64,000 nt of DNA from Fasciola hepatica (GCA_948099385.1 CANUEZ040000209.1:1178001-1242000); one strand, 5' to 3'. Numbered from the stretch's first letter, positions 12,271 through 24,784 are shown. Notes: generated by a model from the sequence alone, not told the origin. A program made the numbers and translations.

Positions 12271-13102
12271 CTGTAGATATGGAAGGAAAACTTCGTGCAT
12301 GACTATCTTCCGATCTCGAAGAACTTGCATGACAAAGAAATCATTTTGAAACGGAGTTATTTGCTTAGTCACATCAAACAGTCCAAGGTGACAGAAAGGT
12401 GACTAAATAACATATCTTACAAGCTATGTGTGGATTTGACGACGCTGCATAAATATAACTGCTTATGAATTCCGATTATCAAATGCCGAGTAGAGCCCCA
12501 TTTGGTCGAGTAAATTATCGATCATGAATACAAAAGCCGCAATATTAAATTTGATGGTAGGGTTAAACATTGTAGTGCAGTAAAATGGTACAAACCGTAT
12601 TGTATAAAGATCAAGGACAGTGCAACTCTAGGCACACTGGCGAACATGATTAGAGCACCAGTAACGGATGAAGGGTTTCAAATGAATGAGGCTCAAAATT
12701 ACAAAACATTTGAGCTAATCAAAAATAATACACTAATTTCTCAGGTCCCCAAAATTCCATTGGTTAAGGTCCGAACAAACACTTATCAATAAAGGGACGG
12801 AAAAGTATTTGATGCAAAGAGAAATTCTTCGGAAACCTGTAAGAAGGGAGGTGAAATGCACAGGAACACAGGTCAGCGGTTCCAATTCTGATAAGCTTCT
12901 TCCTTCACCATTGTTCGATGATGTGTGTCAAATTCAGGTAAAATGTGTCAGCAATGAGGGACAATTACACCAATAACTGTATCTTTGTTGTTCGGCACAC
13001 CAAATTAGCACTGCTTATTCGTAGTGACAGAAACACGTCTCAGAGTAAATGAATGCTCGGCAGCAACATTTCAAATCGTTCACAGTGGAAATTACAAGAG
13101 TA

Positions 13103-13137
13103 TTGGAAATTTGGTAAAATTTACCAAAATTTTCCAA
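13103..13137. repeat. Short AT-rich inverted repeat
   Basis: The core TTGGTAAA-A-TTTACCAA is a perfect 8+8 stem with a one-base centre, and the flanks GGAAAT and ATTTTCC extend it imperfectly. It is not preceded or followed by any gene, so it could be a chance cruciform-prone site or the remains of a small MITE. Confidence 0.5.
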
Positions 13138-13889
13138 ATTATATTCGAAGATATCGCCTGCACACGTAGACGTTCTGAACTGGACAAATAATCACCCCTC
13201 GGAACTTCCACCCTCTAAATATTGGTGGGTGTAACAGCATGAATCTCCTCTAAAATAGATTACAAAGCATCAGAAATAACACCTTCATGCACAGGGTCGG
13301 GAGAAGACATATTAGTGCCATCGCGTAAAATGCATGTCTTGTACGATGTTTTCGGAACTATTCAGGAACCAACGACATGAAACTGGATTTTCGAATGACT
13401 TTTCGTAAAACGGACATAAATTAGAGTTTGCTTAATTGTTATTGATCCATCACTCGTTCGGACACTCTGTTGATCAAGCAAAACCAATAATCTCTTTGGT
13501 TTTTAGTACAAGGCAATGTTTTACATTTTACTCAGAGGGCAGCAGTACCCTCTGTCTAGCTAGCCGGTGGCCCCCTAAGAGAAAAAATCTGAACAAGTCT
13601 AATTCGAGAACACTGGAAGATTTTCAGAGATGATCAAATGAATGGATTCCGTTTTCAACAACTATGTTTGGTAATCGTATCTTATCTCCAACTATTTTTC
13701 CTCTCCTTCATTTAAATTTGACTCAACCCCGACTAGAAATAAATCGTACGTCTGTTGTTGTATGGTCAACAGGTTGCCAGTAATTTAAATGGGGTGAGCC
13801 TTTTCCTACGTGCACCAATGTTGAATTACTGATTCATGGTAATTCTGATGTGTGTAGCAGTCATATGAGCGTCATCCGTTTGTAGTATT

Positions 13890-14430
13890 GAAGGGCCAAT
13901 GACCTTGCGCAAATGGGTTGCACGTGATCCAACTGAAATGAGGAAAACAGAAATTCCCATAGCACCACAGCTTAAACAGTGTGGAAAAGGGTTCCCATAC
14001 ACGCATTATTCGAGAACTAGTATGTTGACTTACAACCGGATCATTAGATGGTGAACACCTTTTTTTCAACTCTCGTGAGTTAGCTTGAAAAAGCCAGAGG
14101 CATCGGTGTTTGAATGCCAAAAATCCTGGGTGTGGTCTGCAGCATCCTAAACACAACTGCTGGAAAGATAAACGAACGACACTGCTACGCCACAGCTGAC
14201 TACAGTTCTCAAAAGAAAAACGAGCGTCCCGCTTGCGTGAAGACTCCTCATTCGATCTCCAAATGGTGGTACTTCCTTCGGTGCATCTAGTAAAGCGTAC
14301 TGTTGGAGGTTCGATAAAATAGGAAACGCATTCTTTAGGACGCTTGTTTGAAGTTCGTTGGGTCCTGCAGCCTTTCTGATTTCAAGTCCTCCCAGCGCGG
14401 TCAGCTTTTGGCTTGACTTAGGTAACACGG
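13890..14430 (-). pseudogene. Decayed LINE reverse transcriptase fragment
   Basis: The minus-strand frame at 14428-14147 contains LEIRKAAGPNEL followed by a helix-like stretch. The K-A-A-G-P-D-E motif is the hallmark of the N-terminal RT region of RTE/CR1-type non-LTR retrotransposons. About 300 bp further on, a second frame (14156-13872) contains LAFKHRCL, similar to the VFDHRCLR motif after the RT thumb. The RT catalytic core expected between them (about 1 kb) is missing, so this is an internally deleted, frameshifted relic. The first motif is firm and the second is tentative. Confidence 0.5.
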
Positions 14431-14828
14431 ATCTAAGTCCGTGATGGGCTCACAGTTGAGTTCAACTATCGTTTAATAGAGTTTCATTGGTGTTCAAATC
14501 ATTTAAGTGAATTCCATAGCCGTTTTATGGCATACTCTTTGCGTGCAGCTCATACCATAAAACGTTTCCACACTGCTCAACATTTGAAGATAATTGGAGT
14601 TTCGAAACATATTTCCTGTATACAACCTGCCCAGCTTTTCATTTCAAAATTGAACTAAATACGTTGTTTGCCTTACTGATATATGTCTTTCAATCATGTG
14701 AGCAGCTTATTTCCGCTATCCTAGTGTTTTAACAAGTGAAGCGACAAAACCCCGGTGGGATCGATGTGAATCGACTCTATTGCGCGACATATATCGAAAC
14801 CAAAATTCAATTATTCGGTTCGATGATC

Positions 14829-15350
14829 CTAATAAATTAGGACATCAGGATTGCAGAACTTATAAAAATCAATATTGACAACTACTTCACGAATCAGATT
14901 CATGGATTTGTGGGTTGCATTTCTATGGAGAATCCTGCAGGCAGAAGAATGAGTATTTATAATGTGACGTGACCTGGGATAGGTCTCGGGGTAAACGTTG
15001 GCGGTAAAATGAGCATAGCTTAGCAAAGGGTCTTTTTCTTGAAGAGGCCATATCGGTTTCATTGACAAAAGGAAGCCGAACTGCGCATTTTCTCTTGAGA
15101 AGACGGTCAGAATATACTTCATCTTCCAGCAGTTTAGAGAACTGATATTCGAGTGAATAAAATCCTCAACCACGATGACTAGTAAAATTTGAATTTGTTG
15201 CCTCATTTCGCATATGAATTTGTCGGCGAATACAAAAAAATCATTTGATGATAACAATGGTGATGCCTTGATATTCGGTCGATATCTTCTGAGGAATTTT
15301 AGTTTGCATCCCATCGATAAGCAAGTATGCAGATTGTCACGGTACGCCAA
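14829..15350 (-). CDS. Unrecognised 173-codon open frame
   Basis: The longest non-transposon frame in the first 20 kb. It is uninterrupted on the minus strand, with mixed composition (for example LKFLRRYRPNIKAS, FADKFICEMRQQI, SRHIINTHSSACRILHRNAT). No signal peptide, membrane segment or known motif stands out. It may be a large exon or a chance frame in a stretch that happens to lack stops; the length favours the former only weakly. Confidence 0.3.
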   Translation of the reverse strand: MAYRDNLHTCLSMGCKLKFLRRYRPNIKASPLLSSNDFFVFADKFICEMRQQIQILLVIVVEDFIHSNISSLNCWKMKYILTVFSRENAQFGFLLSMKPIWPLQEKDPLLSYAHFTANVYPETYPRSRHIINTHSSACRILHRNATHKSMNLIREVVVNIDFYKFCNPDVLIY

Positions 15351-16106
15351 TATAGGTTTTTTTTGAAGGCTTACATTAGGAACGTTTGATGTATGTTAAT
15401 TGACCTCCTCGGCGAGTCCGAAACTGGCAGGTGGGGTCAATTTAGTAAGGCCTTTTTTCTTTGAATTCACTCACGGTCATTTCTCAGTTATAAAATCATT
15501 TCGCTCCTGTGCACATTTTCGTTCCAGGGAAAAGATTTACGCTCATCTGAGAGTAGAACTGCAATTGCATATATCCATTTCTACTGCTTTTGCCTGGTTT
15601 TGATCTTGAATAGAACTGAAACTGGAAACCTCTTTTTCAACCTGACCTCAAAATTTTGACCAAATTTATAACCTGCTGAACAATCCTGTTTAGAAAGCGG
15701 TTTGGTGTTTATTCCCTGGCAGCTTACGACGGTGAAAGTTAAACTTTTGGTTGTCGTTTGTCCCCCAAGGAGTCGTTTGATAAAACGCGCGTGAACAAGT
15801 GTGTGATTTAATGTGTATCAATAAAATGAACGATAAAGAATCGGTTTGCACTAGAGGCAGTTAATAGCAATGTAACTGATTTGAGTCCAGCGGTCTGTAA
15901 GTACGAGAGGCGACAACCATTTTGGTCAGCTCTGCGAGTAAATTGAACTCGATGAGAACAACCCGTTGTCACAGTGATATTCAATTAGTCAACCACTATT
16001 ATGGCTTTGTTAGCCTCCAACGGCAAATCGGCCCACTATGGGCGCCTTCCTATCAGTTATGCTCAAAGCTTGAGCACTGGAGTTAACAACTAAAGTCTCC
16101 AATTAC

Positions 16107-16390
16107 CTAGAGCATACGATGCAGAACACTTGACAAGAATCGTGATAAAATACTTCCTTGGAGTCAGGAGAGCTACAAAGATGAAGGTCAGACATGCAGT
16201 GCTGCTTCAGTTCGCTGTTGTTGACACGCATAAAATCATCCAACTTGATTGCACGTAGACGACAGCTCACTTGAATGTCTCTGAGCAGTGCCCTCACAGT
16301 TTTCATGCTCAGGATGATTCCAGCGACAGTCTGATTACGAGCACGAGACACCAAATCGATGGGTTGAATACAAAACCCAGTTTGTTTCAA
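16107..16390 (-). CDS. Candidate exon, possibly cadherin-like
   Basis: The minus-strand frame ends at a good donor (GCTCTAG|GTAATTG, GT at 16106-16105). It contains GIILSMKTVRALLRDIQVSC followed by RLRAIKLDDF, which has the spacing of a cadherin G-I strand, LD-R-E position and following beta strand. The C-terminal part is rich in cysteine and histidine. It lies upstream of the 12270 exon on the same strand, consistent with one gene. No clean acceptor was found, so the 5' limit is undefined. Confidence 0.3.
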
Positions 16391-16924
16391 GAGAATGAAA
16401 TAGTTTCACTGACGATGAATATTGGATACCTGTTTTGGAGGCAAAACACACATAGATTTCAAAAATGTCAAAAGTTCAAGGTAGGATAGCTTGCCAGTCA
16501 TTTTAGCAAAATATGCAAGTGTCAAACGTAGTCAAGTGAAGAACTTTCTCAGCCATGAAAAACAATTCTCTAGTTTTCCTTGTCGCTAAGTCATTCTCCC
16601 AATCATAACTTATAAATTCTCGGTCAAGGCTCTTTGTGGCTTCTCAGATCGTTTTGAATTAAAAATGGAAATATGACAAGCAAGCAAATAAGAAGAGCTT
16701 TCTCAGGAACCGCGGAAAACCTTTTGGTATATCATATGCCCACATCGAAAATGATTTCTTCTACGGGAACCCTGAATGGGGCTTTTGTCTCTACGGTCTC
16801 ATTCATAAAGCAATTTGGCGCCAACCCAGCACAGGAATGTGAACAAAGCACCGGTGAATAAACTTAAGGACTGATATCTGAAACCAAGTTGTCGTTCCTA
16901 AAATGTGTAGTCTTCGCTGGTATC

Positions 16925-17170
16925 TCATTGTCTGTCTGAATTTTGGAATTGGCGCTTAGCTCCAACCAGAACCATGAAGCAGCGGCATACTTTGAACATG
17001 AAGCTGGCCAGCTCAGGCAGGAAATAGCTGCCCAGTGAAGTGCAAAGGATGATTATCGTCGGGTAGCACCTTGTTTTCTCCATTTCTGCATCCATCTGGT
17101 CAAAGTAGTTTGAATATCCCACTGTTTCTCTCCCCGTGTTTATTTGCTTGATTGTCCACTTCGGCTGCAT
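16925..17170 (-). CDS. Unrecognised 81-codon frame with hydrophobic segment
   Basis: Starts with an ATG (MQPKWTIKQINTG) and has a central hydrophobic stretch (PTIIILCTSLGSYFLPEL, then MFKVCRCFMVLVG) that could be one or two membrane segments. It ends in QFQNSDRQ and a stop. The composition is protein-like, but there is no family match and no supporting splice or promoter evidence. Confidence 0.25.
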   Translation of the reverse strand: MQPKWTIKQINTGRETVGYSNYFDQMDAEMEKTRCYPTIIILCTSLGSYFLPELASFMFKVCRCFMVLVGAKRQFQNSDRQ

Positions 17171-18005
17171 GGTGCTAGAACTAGAGTTAGTTCAATTGGT
17201 GGTTCAGAGAAATTAGACTTCATCTGCTCTTTATATGTTCAGCTCTTTTGTTCATGAAACCACGCGCAACCGCATCAAACATGGGAGCAGTTTCGTTTTG
17301 ATGGCAACGGCGTGGTATATGAGGGGCACATTCGAGGAAGGACAGGTCAGGAAACAGCCAAATAGAATCAAACGAATGAGGTCGTGGCCACAATTTGCAG
17401 CACATTGAAAAAACAATCATTCGTTGGGAAACATCCTGAAGGTGAGTGATGATTGTTCACAAACTGATCATTCTGAACCTTGTATTTGTGCTAATAGGAA
17501 AACTCAAATTTCAGCTGTTCGATCACAAAATCCTTGTTCGTCTTCCTAATTGTGTTGGGTTCAACGCACCACTCATGTTGATGATAGAAACGTCTACTCG
17601 TTTATTGTGTTATTATTTCACATTTTGCGCCATAGCAATTGCTTGACGCTATTTAGTCCTGCTTACTAGACATTTCGGGTTTTCATTTATCTCATGGACG
17701 AGATGAGTGATCATCTTGGCAGTTTTGAATTATCGTACTTCGCTTTAGACCATTCAGAGGACCACAGAGTTACTGTTTCCCTTTATATCGAATAGATCAA
17801 GGATTCAATGCTTGACCATGTTTAGTCTGAGAAAATAAAAATTACAGTTACAGAAGAATTGCGTCAGCGTCAGCGTCAGCAAGGAGACTTACGAGATCTT
17901 CCAACATCTATACCACGGGTGCAGAAGTAAATCTCTCGATATGAGCTTGGTGATCAACTTGGAGCTGAACTGTGTCAGAAGCCAATTGCAAACAATAACT
18001 GTTCC

Positions 18006-18230
18006 AAAATAAACAACGAGGCGAACAAGCTCGTTTTCAGTTATTCGAACTCATATCAATACTTAACAATGTACATGACTCACAAAATAAGAACGGAGGA
18101 AGATAATCCAAATCTGTCTCTGTACGCGCGTGTGTGCATGTGAAATTGATCACAGTGTGTGGAATGTTCAAATGGTTGCACATTCGTTCGGGCCCATGAC
18201 TTGGGCAACGTAAGCTGAAGTGTTTGCAAT
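18006..18230 (-). mobile_element. Inverted 3' end of a Penelope-like element
   Basis: On the minus strand this segment repeats, with scattered substitutions, the 3' terminal part of the plus-strand element at 18826-19042. Both encode TVINFTCTHARTETDLDY and FCESC and end in the same AACTGAAAACGAGC-type tail. It abuts the plus-strand copy head to head at about 18226-18230, where both share GCAAT. Penelope-like elements are known for long terminal segments in direct or inverted order created by their unusual integration, and this arrangement fits that. Confidence 0.7.
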
Positions 18231-19042
18231 AGGAAATGAACTCCGTTTCGTTGAAGTGTTTTACAGAGCAGCGGATATCCTGAAAGGTTAATCGACAAGA
18301 CGATGCAAGAACGTGAAGAGAAATCAAAGGAGATAAGAGCCGCTAAGAAGGTACTGTATGTGCGTTTGCCGTTCAAAGGGGACTTAGAAGCCGAAATTAT
18401 TCAACGAAGATAATCGGAAGTAATCAATAGAACATTCTAAGCTGCACAGTTACAAATTCCGTTCGTTTCCAAACCGATAGTGTTTTCCATTGAAGGACTT
18501 AGTGCCGAATTCTGCAACCTCGTTTGGCGTGTATTCTGTGAAATTAAGTACATTGGTCGCACGACTCGGCGCTTATCCGAACGCGTTCGTGAACACCACC
18601 CGGCCTGCCTGAACACGGGAGCAATTAGGACAATTACGATTGCTGTGTGTTTACACCTTGCTGAATCAAACTACTCAGTTTACGTGATAAACGCTGTTCG
18701 CACCAATTACAATGTCCGAGGAAAGCAGTCAAGACATGTCAAGTGTCGCATCTTAACCACAGCTGAAGCCGTGAATATTCCTCTCTACAATCCTCCCCTG
18801 TGCGCTCAGAAACAATTTGTGCAAGCACCTAAGCTTCCGTGGCCCAAATCATGGGACCGAACACATGTGCAACCATTTGAACATTCCACACACTGTGATC
18901 AATTTCACATGCACACACGCGCGTACAGAGACAGATTTGGATTATTTTCCTCCGTTCTTATTTTGTGAGTCATGTATGTTGTTATGTATTGATATGAGTA
19001 CGAATAACTGAAAACGAGCTTGTTCGCTTTTTTGTTTATTCT
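18227..19042 (+). pseudogene. Penelope-like element, GIY-YIG and C-terminal fragment
   Basis: The segment from 18227 parallels the 3' half of the larger copy at about 51080-51728. It starts in the linker after the RT, then reads through the GIY-YIG nuclease region. The frame 18480-18968 contains CEIKYIGRTTRRLSERVREH, the YIG half of the GIY-YIG nuclease that nicks DNA during Penelope-like retrotransposition. The paired upstream GVYSFTC segment seen in the 51.4 kb copy is lost here by a small deletion near 18530. There is no RT domain. It is a 5'-truncated, dead copy. Confidence 0.8.
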
Positions 19043-19498
19043 AAATGTGTTCGGTGAGATTGTTCAGACTATAACTGTTCCCAAGTTTTAACTAACCTAC
19101 CGTTGCCACAATGTCCACAATAGAATGTGCTTGATGTATGCGGACAGTATCAGGATGTTAATAAATTCGTCTCCAAATTCAGGCGATCTGTGTTCAGCAC
19201 CGGGTAATTTCAAATGAAATGGAACTAGCTTTTTCCCGGTTCATAACTTTGCACGTTGTCGATGTCATGTGACCACCTTGTTTGACAAGCGTGATACTTG
19301 AACTGAATTGCTCTTCTCAATAATTCATTACTTTCGAAGTAAACATAGCCACTGACTTCGTAAACTGGGACATATTCAGACCGTATACAAACGGTGAACT
19401 ACACGTCATTTCGAATCCCGATCTGAATCTTTCAAGATGTTTCCTAAAATCTATCTCTCAGTGACGGATACAGTTCATGGACAAAATTGCCCGTTCAC

Positions 19499-19723
19499 TT
19501 CTCATTGGTCTCAAACATCAACATAAATTCGTTTTGGACACTGAAATTGTTGAATCGCTCATTTCCATAGCTGTACTGTGTCCTGCTATTCATAATGGTA
19601 AACCGAAATGAACTCATCTTGTCATCGAAGGAGTCACTGGAAATACCTGACTTATCTAGGTCTCTTGTAATGTTTCCATAACTGATCACACCGGATATTC
19701 CTTCCACCGCACCATCACCAATA
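19499..19723 (-). CDS. Candidate exon (75 codons), unassigned
   Basis: The acceptor AAGGTTTTATCTTAG (boundary 19724/19723) is strong. The frame gives GDGAVEGISGVISYGNI, FRFTIMNSRTQYSYGNERF and NEFMLMFETNE, then a fair donor (GAGAA|GTGAAC). The alternating hydrophobic strands suggest an extracellular beta-rich domain, possibly of the same minus-strand gene as the cadherin-like exons, but no motif is diagnostic. Confidence 0.33.
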
Positions 19724-19995
19724 CTAAGATAAAACCTTTGTCACTTGGTACAAAGACCAGTAAAATCAAAAGCGTTTACATTTCAATGTTGCTATACAAG
19801 TACACAATCCGTCCTTTCATTGAATTCTACGGTGCTTTGAAGCATTGGGTTGGGGGAGGGGATAAAACGACCCTCGTCAAACTGGATCTATACGAAGATC
19901 CCGATTGAGAGCGTTCAACAGTTTTCTTGGACTTCGTGAACTGCCAAGAGGTCCTCAATATTTCAGCTGTAAAAGGGATTCCCATGGCGAGTATA

Positions 19996-20290
19996 TCATG
20001 CAAATGGGATGCAGCGATTCTTCTTTAGTTGAAATCCAATAGACCAGCTAACAGGATTCATCGTGATTTTTGAATCGTTTCCAATACGAGGTTTCATCAG
20101 CATGTATACATCACTGTGGAACCAGAGTCCATACTGTATCACTTTCACAGCTCCAGCCACATCCAACCTGGAGGAAACAAACCTACTGACTCTGTTAAAT
20201 GAAATTCTCACGAGTTCACTGCTTTCGTCATGATCAGGAATAGTAGTCCGACGAAAGTCCGTTATTTTGTTTGAACTATTACTTAAGTTT
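19996..20290 (-). CDS. Open minus-strand frame, possible exon
   Basis: Continuous for about 95 codons up to the stop at its 3' end. It contains SSELVRISFNRVSRFVSS and VAGAVKVIQYGLWFHSDVYM. An internal strong acceptor (TTTGTTTCCTCCAG, ending at 20168) suggests the real exon may begin at 20167. No family recognised. Confidence 0.25.
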
Positions 20291-21061
20291 ACAAGTAGCT
20301 GATGAACTCCTCATTTGCATCCAATACGTACACACGTAATCGTGAAACATTATTACATGGTGTGCTTGCGTGTATCTCTTACATTGATTTTGGTTCTTTC
20401 CTTGTGATATGGTTGTAATGGTTGAATTGCCCGAGCTGAAATAAACAGACATTCGAACTGATACTGGAATTAACTGGTTCTCTGGTATACGCAGTACTGC
20501 ATTCATATGGGCATGATATATGTATGGGAAAACACACACAACCAGGTCCATGAATAATCTGATTGGCAGACAATAAATTATAAAATGCTGTCAAGCGATG
20601 TGGATATGGTTAATGCTCGCGAGACATTTGTGCTGTTTCCAAACGATATCCATTATGTCCGTGAAAAATCAAAGATTTCACTCGGATGATTCATACATGC
20701 TCGATGAATTCGGCCGTGTGGGGAATTTCACGCACGATCGTCGGAGTGTAAACTGAACCAGCGAACAGAGGTTGTTTCAAATGAGATTCCTCGTACTTAA
20801 TGAGAGTACAGCACTAAGTCAATGAAGATCTTGAAGGAGTCGAACGCTAACGAAATGATGTCAATATTCATGAGCCCATGTATGAAAAGCTCATGGTGAT
20901 AGCACTATTACGACTCTATTACAAGTGTAACACCGACACTAACCCAGATAAATGTGCATACAACTCTACTTCGCACGATTTCCTAGAATATTATACCACC
21001 ATCACTAGTAAAAGATGTGATCCGAACAATCTCGTTTATTCGATGTGTATATGATTCTCAA

Positions 21062-21430
21062 AGTAATGCTGATTCTCGTTCTTTGGTTAGACCTCCTCAA
21101 CATAATTTGCGTTTCTTTTTTGGTGTTGCTTCGCTCATGAAATTCATTTTTGAGGCATTGTCATTCGGTAATTTGTGGTCAGCCAAGCAGTATTTTTTCT
21201 TGTGTAATAATATATACGATCCTAAATCCAAAAATGGCTTTGCTTTAATTCACTCCCAAGGTATAGTCTTTCTTGATTACTGTTGTATCTCTCACTGGAA
21301 TCGATACTGCTTTCCCAGGGCTGATTGTATGTTTGAATACGAGTTTGTCATTATTTCCTGTCACGGAGTGCTCTGTTCCAGTCATCATACTCGCAAATTA
21401 CTATACAAATCTACTGAAAATAACGTTTAG
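21062..21430 (+). other. Unassigned frame in left arm (mirror 33771-33403)
   Basis: An open frame of about 120 codons rich in aromatic and hydrophobic residues (FFFGVASLMKFIFEALSFG, then YDPKSKNGFALIHSQG). In this arm it extends upstream to 21017. In the right arm a C-to-T change (33792) places a TGA in the upstream part, shortening the frame. No family recognised. I could not decide whether it is coding. Confidence 0.25.
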
Positions 21431-22779
21431 TGATCGCTTGTAACACTTTCTGCATACAATTATGGCGCTTAACAAAATGGTGCTGAGCAAATTCCATAAT
21501 TGCATTTTCTATAACCAGAAGACCCAGTCACGTGAGGAAAGTAATTCCTTATCTCGATCCGTGCAGAAATCACGATGGGCCGACATCACCTGATTCGTCA
21601 TTCTCGTTTACATTTTGGACCTATTCATTCGCCATCAAAAAAGCACGAACTGCTCATACCAAGCATATATTTCCTGATTATTTGTTCTGGGAAAGAGGAG
21701 CTAGCCATGAAACCCAATTGTATTCTGTATTGAAATTGTCACAGTGTGATTCCCCCATCACTTTGACGATTAGCACAATTGGATTTGCATTCTGTTTATC
21801 TGGGAACTGGCACAATCGAATGCATCGGTTCACCAACTTTGCTGGTGGTCTATGACCGACTGTGGTATTGTGCAGATTAAAAATGTTGCGACAGCTACCT
21901 GCATTGAAGATAATCATTGCCCTCGAAATGGACTTTTTAATCTTACATATATGAAGGATGGAAAGCACGTTTGTCGATTATTCAAACAATTTCTGTTCTG
22001 GTTATCACTGACCTAATTTGCTTCAGCTAGAATTACACTACACGGGTATAGCTTAGGCTGATTTTGAATTGGATGCCCTACGGATAGCATTGGGTTACGA
22101 AGTGATACCTGCCGCATTCATGGCCCATGAAGCCAGGCACTTCATTGTTTCAACGTTTACTCACTGGCCATTTAAAAAAGCAAGTGAAGGATTTGCGCAC
22201 GGACTGTTAAACACCGTGACCAAGATGTTCCACGTAGCTAGATTACATGTTATTTGCCACATAGATCAGTAATGTGCTTACGGTTGAAAGGGCTTTGCAG
22301 TCACATATTGCGTCGATGGATAAATTTTCCGTGTCATGACCACTCAATCTGTACTCCTCACTAGGTTAGAGGTGGGTGCATACAAGTCTCACGATGATTC
22401 TAGAGTCAAATACTTTTCAGATCCATTCAGAGCCAAGGCTGAGATTCTTATTTGCAATGTGACGAATTGCTCTCAGATTGAAAGAGTGTCATATGTTTGT
22501 GGAAAGCCCTGAATATTCTTTTTGGGCAGTGTCGTGAACTCAAACTCTCATGGTGATGTTCTTAATCTTGATGTTTCATTGATTTTCCCATGTTAATATA
22601 CGAGCACACTTCAAATTCCATCGGTCCAAAATCCTAAAATTCTGACCACCGAACCGAATCAACATCTTAGCTTTGACAGTCCCTGAAAAGCGTTATGCTT
22701 TTTCAAACATCGTAGCGGTTTACCAGGATATTTATTAGGGTGCAAAAGAATGGGTTCCTAGCGGAAGAACAGTGGTAGG

Positions 22780-24660
22780 TGGTCAGTTAGGCAATCGAGA
22801 AGCTGCTTGGAAGAAGTTAGGGAGTACGGTAAAAAATATAAAAGACTGACTCTTGGCAACTATCTTGCAACTATCAGGCGTAAAACGAGAAACGAAACTG
22901 GTAGGAAGCATCGAGCACCGCAGAATAAAACAAAACTTCTCGCACTCAGCTGTACTCGATTGTAAAGGTGCTGGGTAGAAAGACTGATAGAATGGATACC
23001 GCGTAAAGTACTGGCGAGTTTAGAATATTATTCCGACTCCATCTGAATTTCCTGAACAGACAGTAAAAGTCAGAGCCTGTTTTTACGTGATGCAGCAGAT
23101 CAGATAATCTTCAAGCAGAGAACAATCAGACGTTTGCCAACTCCTTTTGACCAGCTTTTGAACGAAACTTGCGCCCACTCCACAAGCTTACTGCTTTTTC
23201 TGGTTACAGAGATGCAAGTCGTCAACTGAAGCCACCAAGAATGACGAATAATTTCAGAACCGTCAACCAGCTAGAAAACAAAACAGCTGTCGGGAGGACA
23301 GTATCCGACCTTTTTTTACACGTTAACAGCATGCTTGCTATGGTTCCCTCCATCGGTAGGTGGGACAACTCCGGGGTGTTGAGGTGCTTCTCTGCTGCTA
23401 CCCATTCTCAAGAATGGAGTGAATGAGAAAAATCTGAGTTCCAGTAGAGCTGACCTAGATGCAAAGATTTTCTGCCTACTGCTACTCAGTTGCATCTCAG
23501 TTGTAGGAGGCTGTCGTAATCAACATAACCAACGGGGCTTCCGGAGTAGAAATATCTATTGGGAAGCACTTTTCACAGTACTGCAAAACCAGTGCTAGTA
23601 CCCGCAACCAATAGTAGCTTGTTCCGTCATTTTTTGCATTGATCTCGGCTCGGTTATGCGTGGATGTCTGCGTGGTATATCATAATCCGATGATGTGCCC
23701 GACAGGTTATCTAGAATCCAGAGGACAAACTAGGCTAATCATAATAGTACACGCCTTCTAGTGCGGAGTCGAAATTTTACGAGTTTGCAGTTTAACCACG
23801 AGTTAGACGGGGCTGGCATATATACCCAACACTGGTCACCCATGTAGTCGAATGAACAATGAACAGTATATTTGTTGACCAACTCGATGTCTAACTGAGC
23901 TCAGCTGTGCACATCTCAGACCGGGAATTTTGCGGTCGATACTGCTGTGTCCAGATATGCACCCACCAAAACTTCAATTATTTGTCGGCCGACTCGTTTG
24001 GGTTGTAAACACTATTGGTCTCGAAATTAACCCAGCGAAAACGAAGACATGTTCGACTTGCCCCGAGGTCGTCAACTCAAATATTGCCCATTAATAGTTA
24101 AACAACGGAGTATTTACCATTCTTCAAATACCTGGGGATAACTCTATTTCCTAATGGTCAGGCGGAGGATGGTTGCTATCAGATATTGACAGAACAGTGA
24201 GCAGTGTCAAGTACGCTGTGGACAGGGGGAGAAATCAGCCTTGAAACCAAGATATACGTCTCCTGTGTCGCCATCTGACCGGTGCTCACAAGCAGGTGGT
24301 AAAGCTTGCAATAGGGAACCGAAGATACTAGGAGGCCAGCAGTATCTAGCTGTTGTTTGCACCAGATTAATCGTAAAATCTGACAGGAAAGGCTAACAAG
24401 TGATGGAATAAGGGCGATACCGTGACACTGAAAAATTATCCGTCCTATCTCAAAGCCGATGCCTGCAGTGATTTGGATATGTACTCTGCCGCTTTGACAC
24501 GGAATCCACGAGAATAGTCTTCTGCATTGCGCCATGTACGGGCCAATGCTGTCGCTCTGTGGTCAACTGAAAATGCATTTGAGCACCATCGATATGTCTA
24601 TGGAACACGAGATATGTTACGGCCCTGGAAACTAGAAAACTTGGTCACGGTTTGCAATGA
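22780..24660 (+). pseudogene. Decayed LINE reverse transcriptase (left arm)
   Basis: Fragments of an RTE/CR1-like RT appear in order but in shifting frames. LRDAADQIIFKQRTI (about 23075-23125) parallels the RPGRGCVDQIFTLRQ motif. LEINPAKTKTC (about 24030) parallels the L-x-I-N-x-x-K-T-K motif after the palm. FKYLGITLFPNGQAED (about 24125-24170) and ISLETKIYVSCVAI (24235-24275) are the thumb hallmark, and ILGG..YLAVVC-type debris follows. Many stops and frameshifts show long-dead status. The same decay is present base for base in the right arm, so the palindrome formed or was homogenised after the element died. Confidence 0.65.
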
Positions 24661-24780
24661 ACTTGCGTTCATTCACCGCGTACTGTTGGCGATGATCCCT
24701 AATATCCATGGAATTGGCACGAATTATTTCAGGAGAAGGTCGTGTAGAAGTAAAACTGAACCACCGACGACCCCTTCCAG

Positions 24781-24784
<4 letters not shown>

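Noticed and set aside
18037..18376. Two minus-strand frames of 96-98 codons as genes
   Set aside because: They are the inverted Penelope-like 3' end and its shadow across the junction.
18006..19042. Hammerhead motif in the Penelope-like termini
   Set aside because: Such motifs are reported in some Penelope-like elements, but no CTGATGA...GAAA arrangement was visible here.
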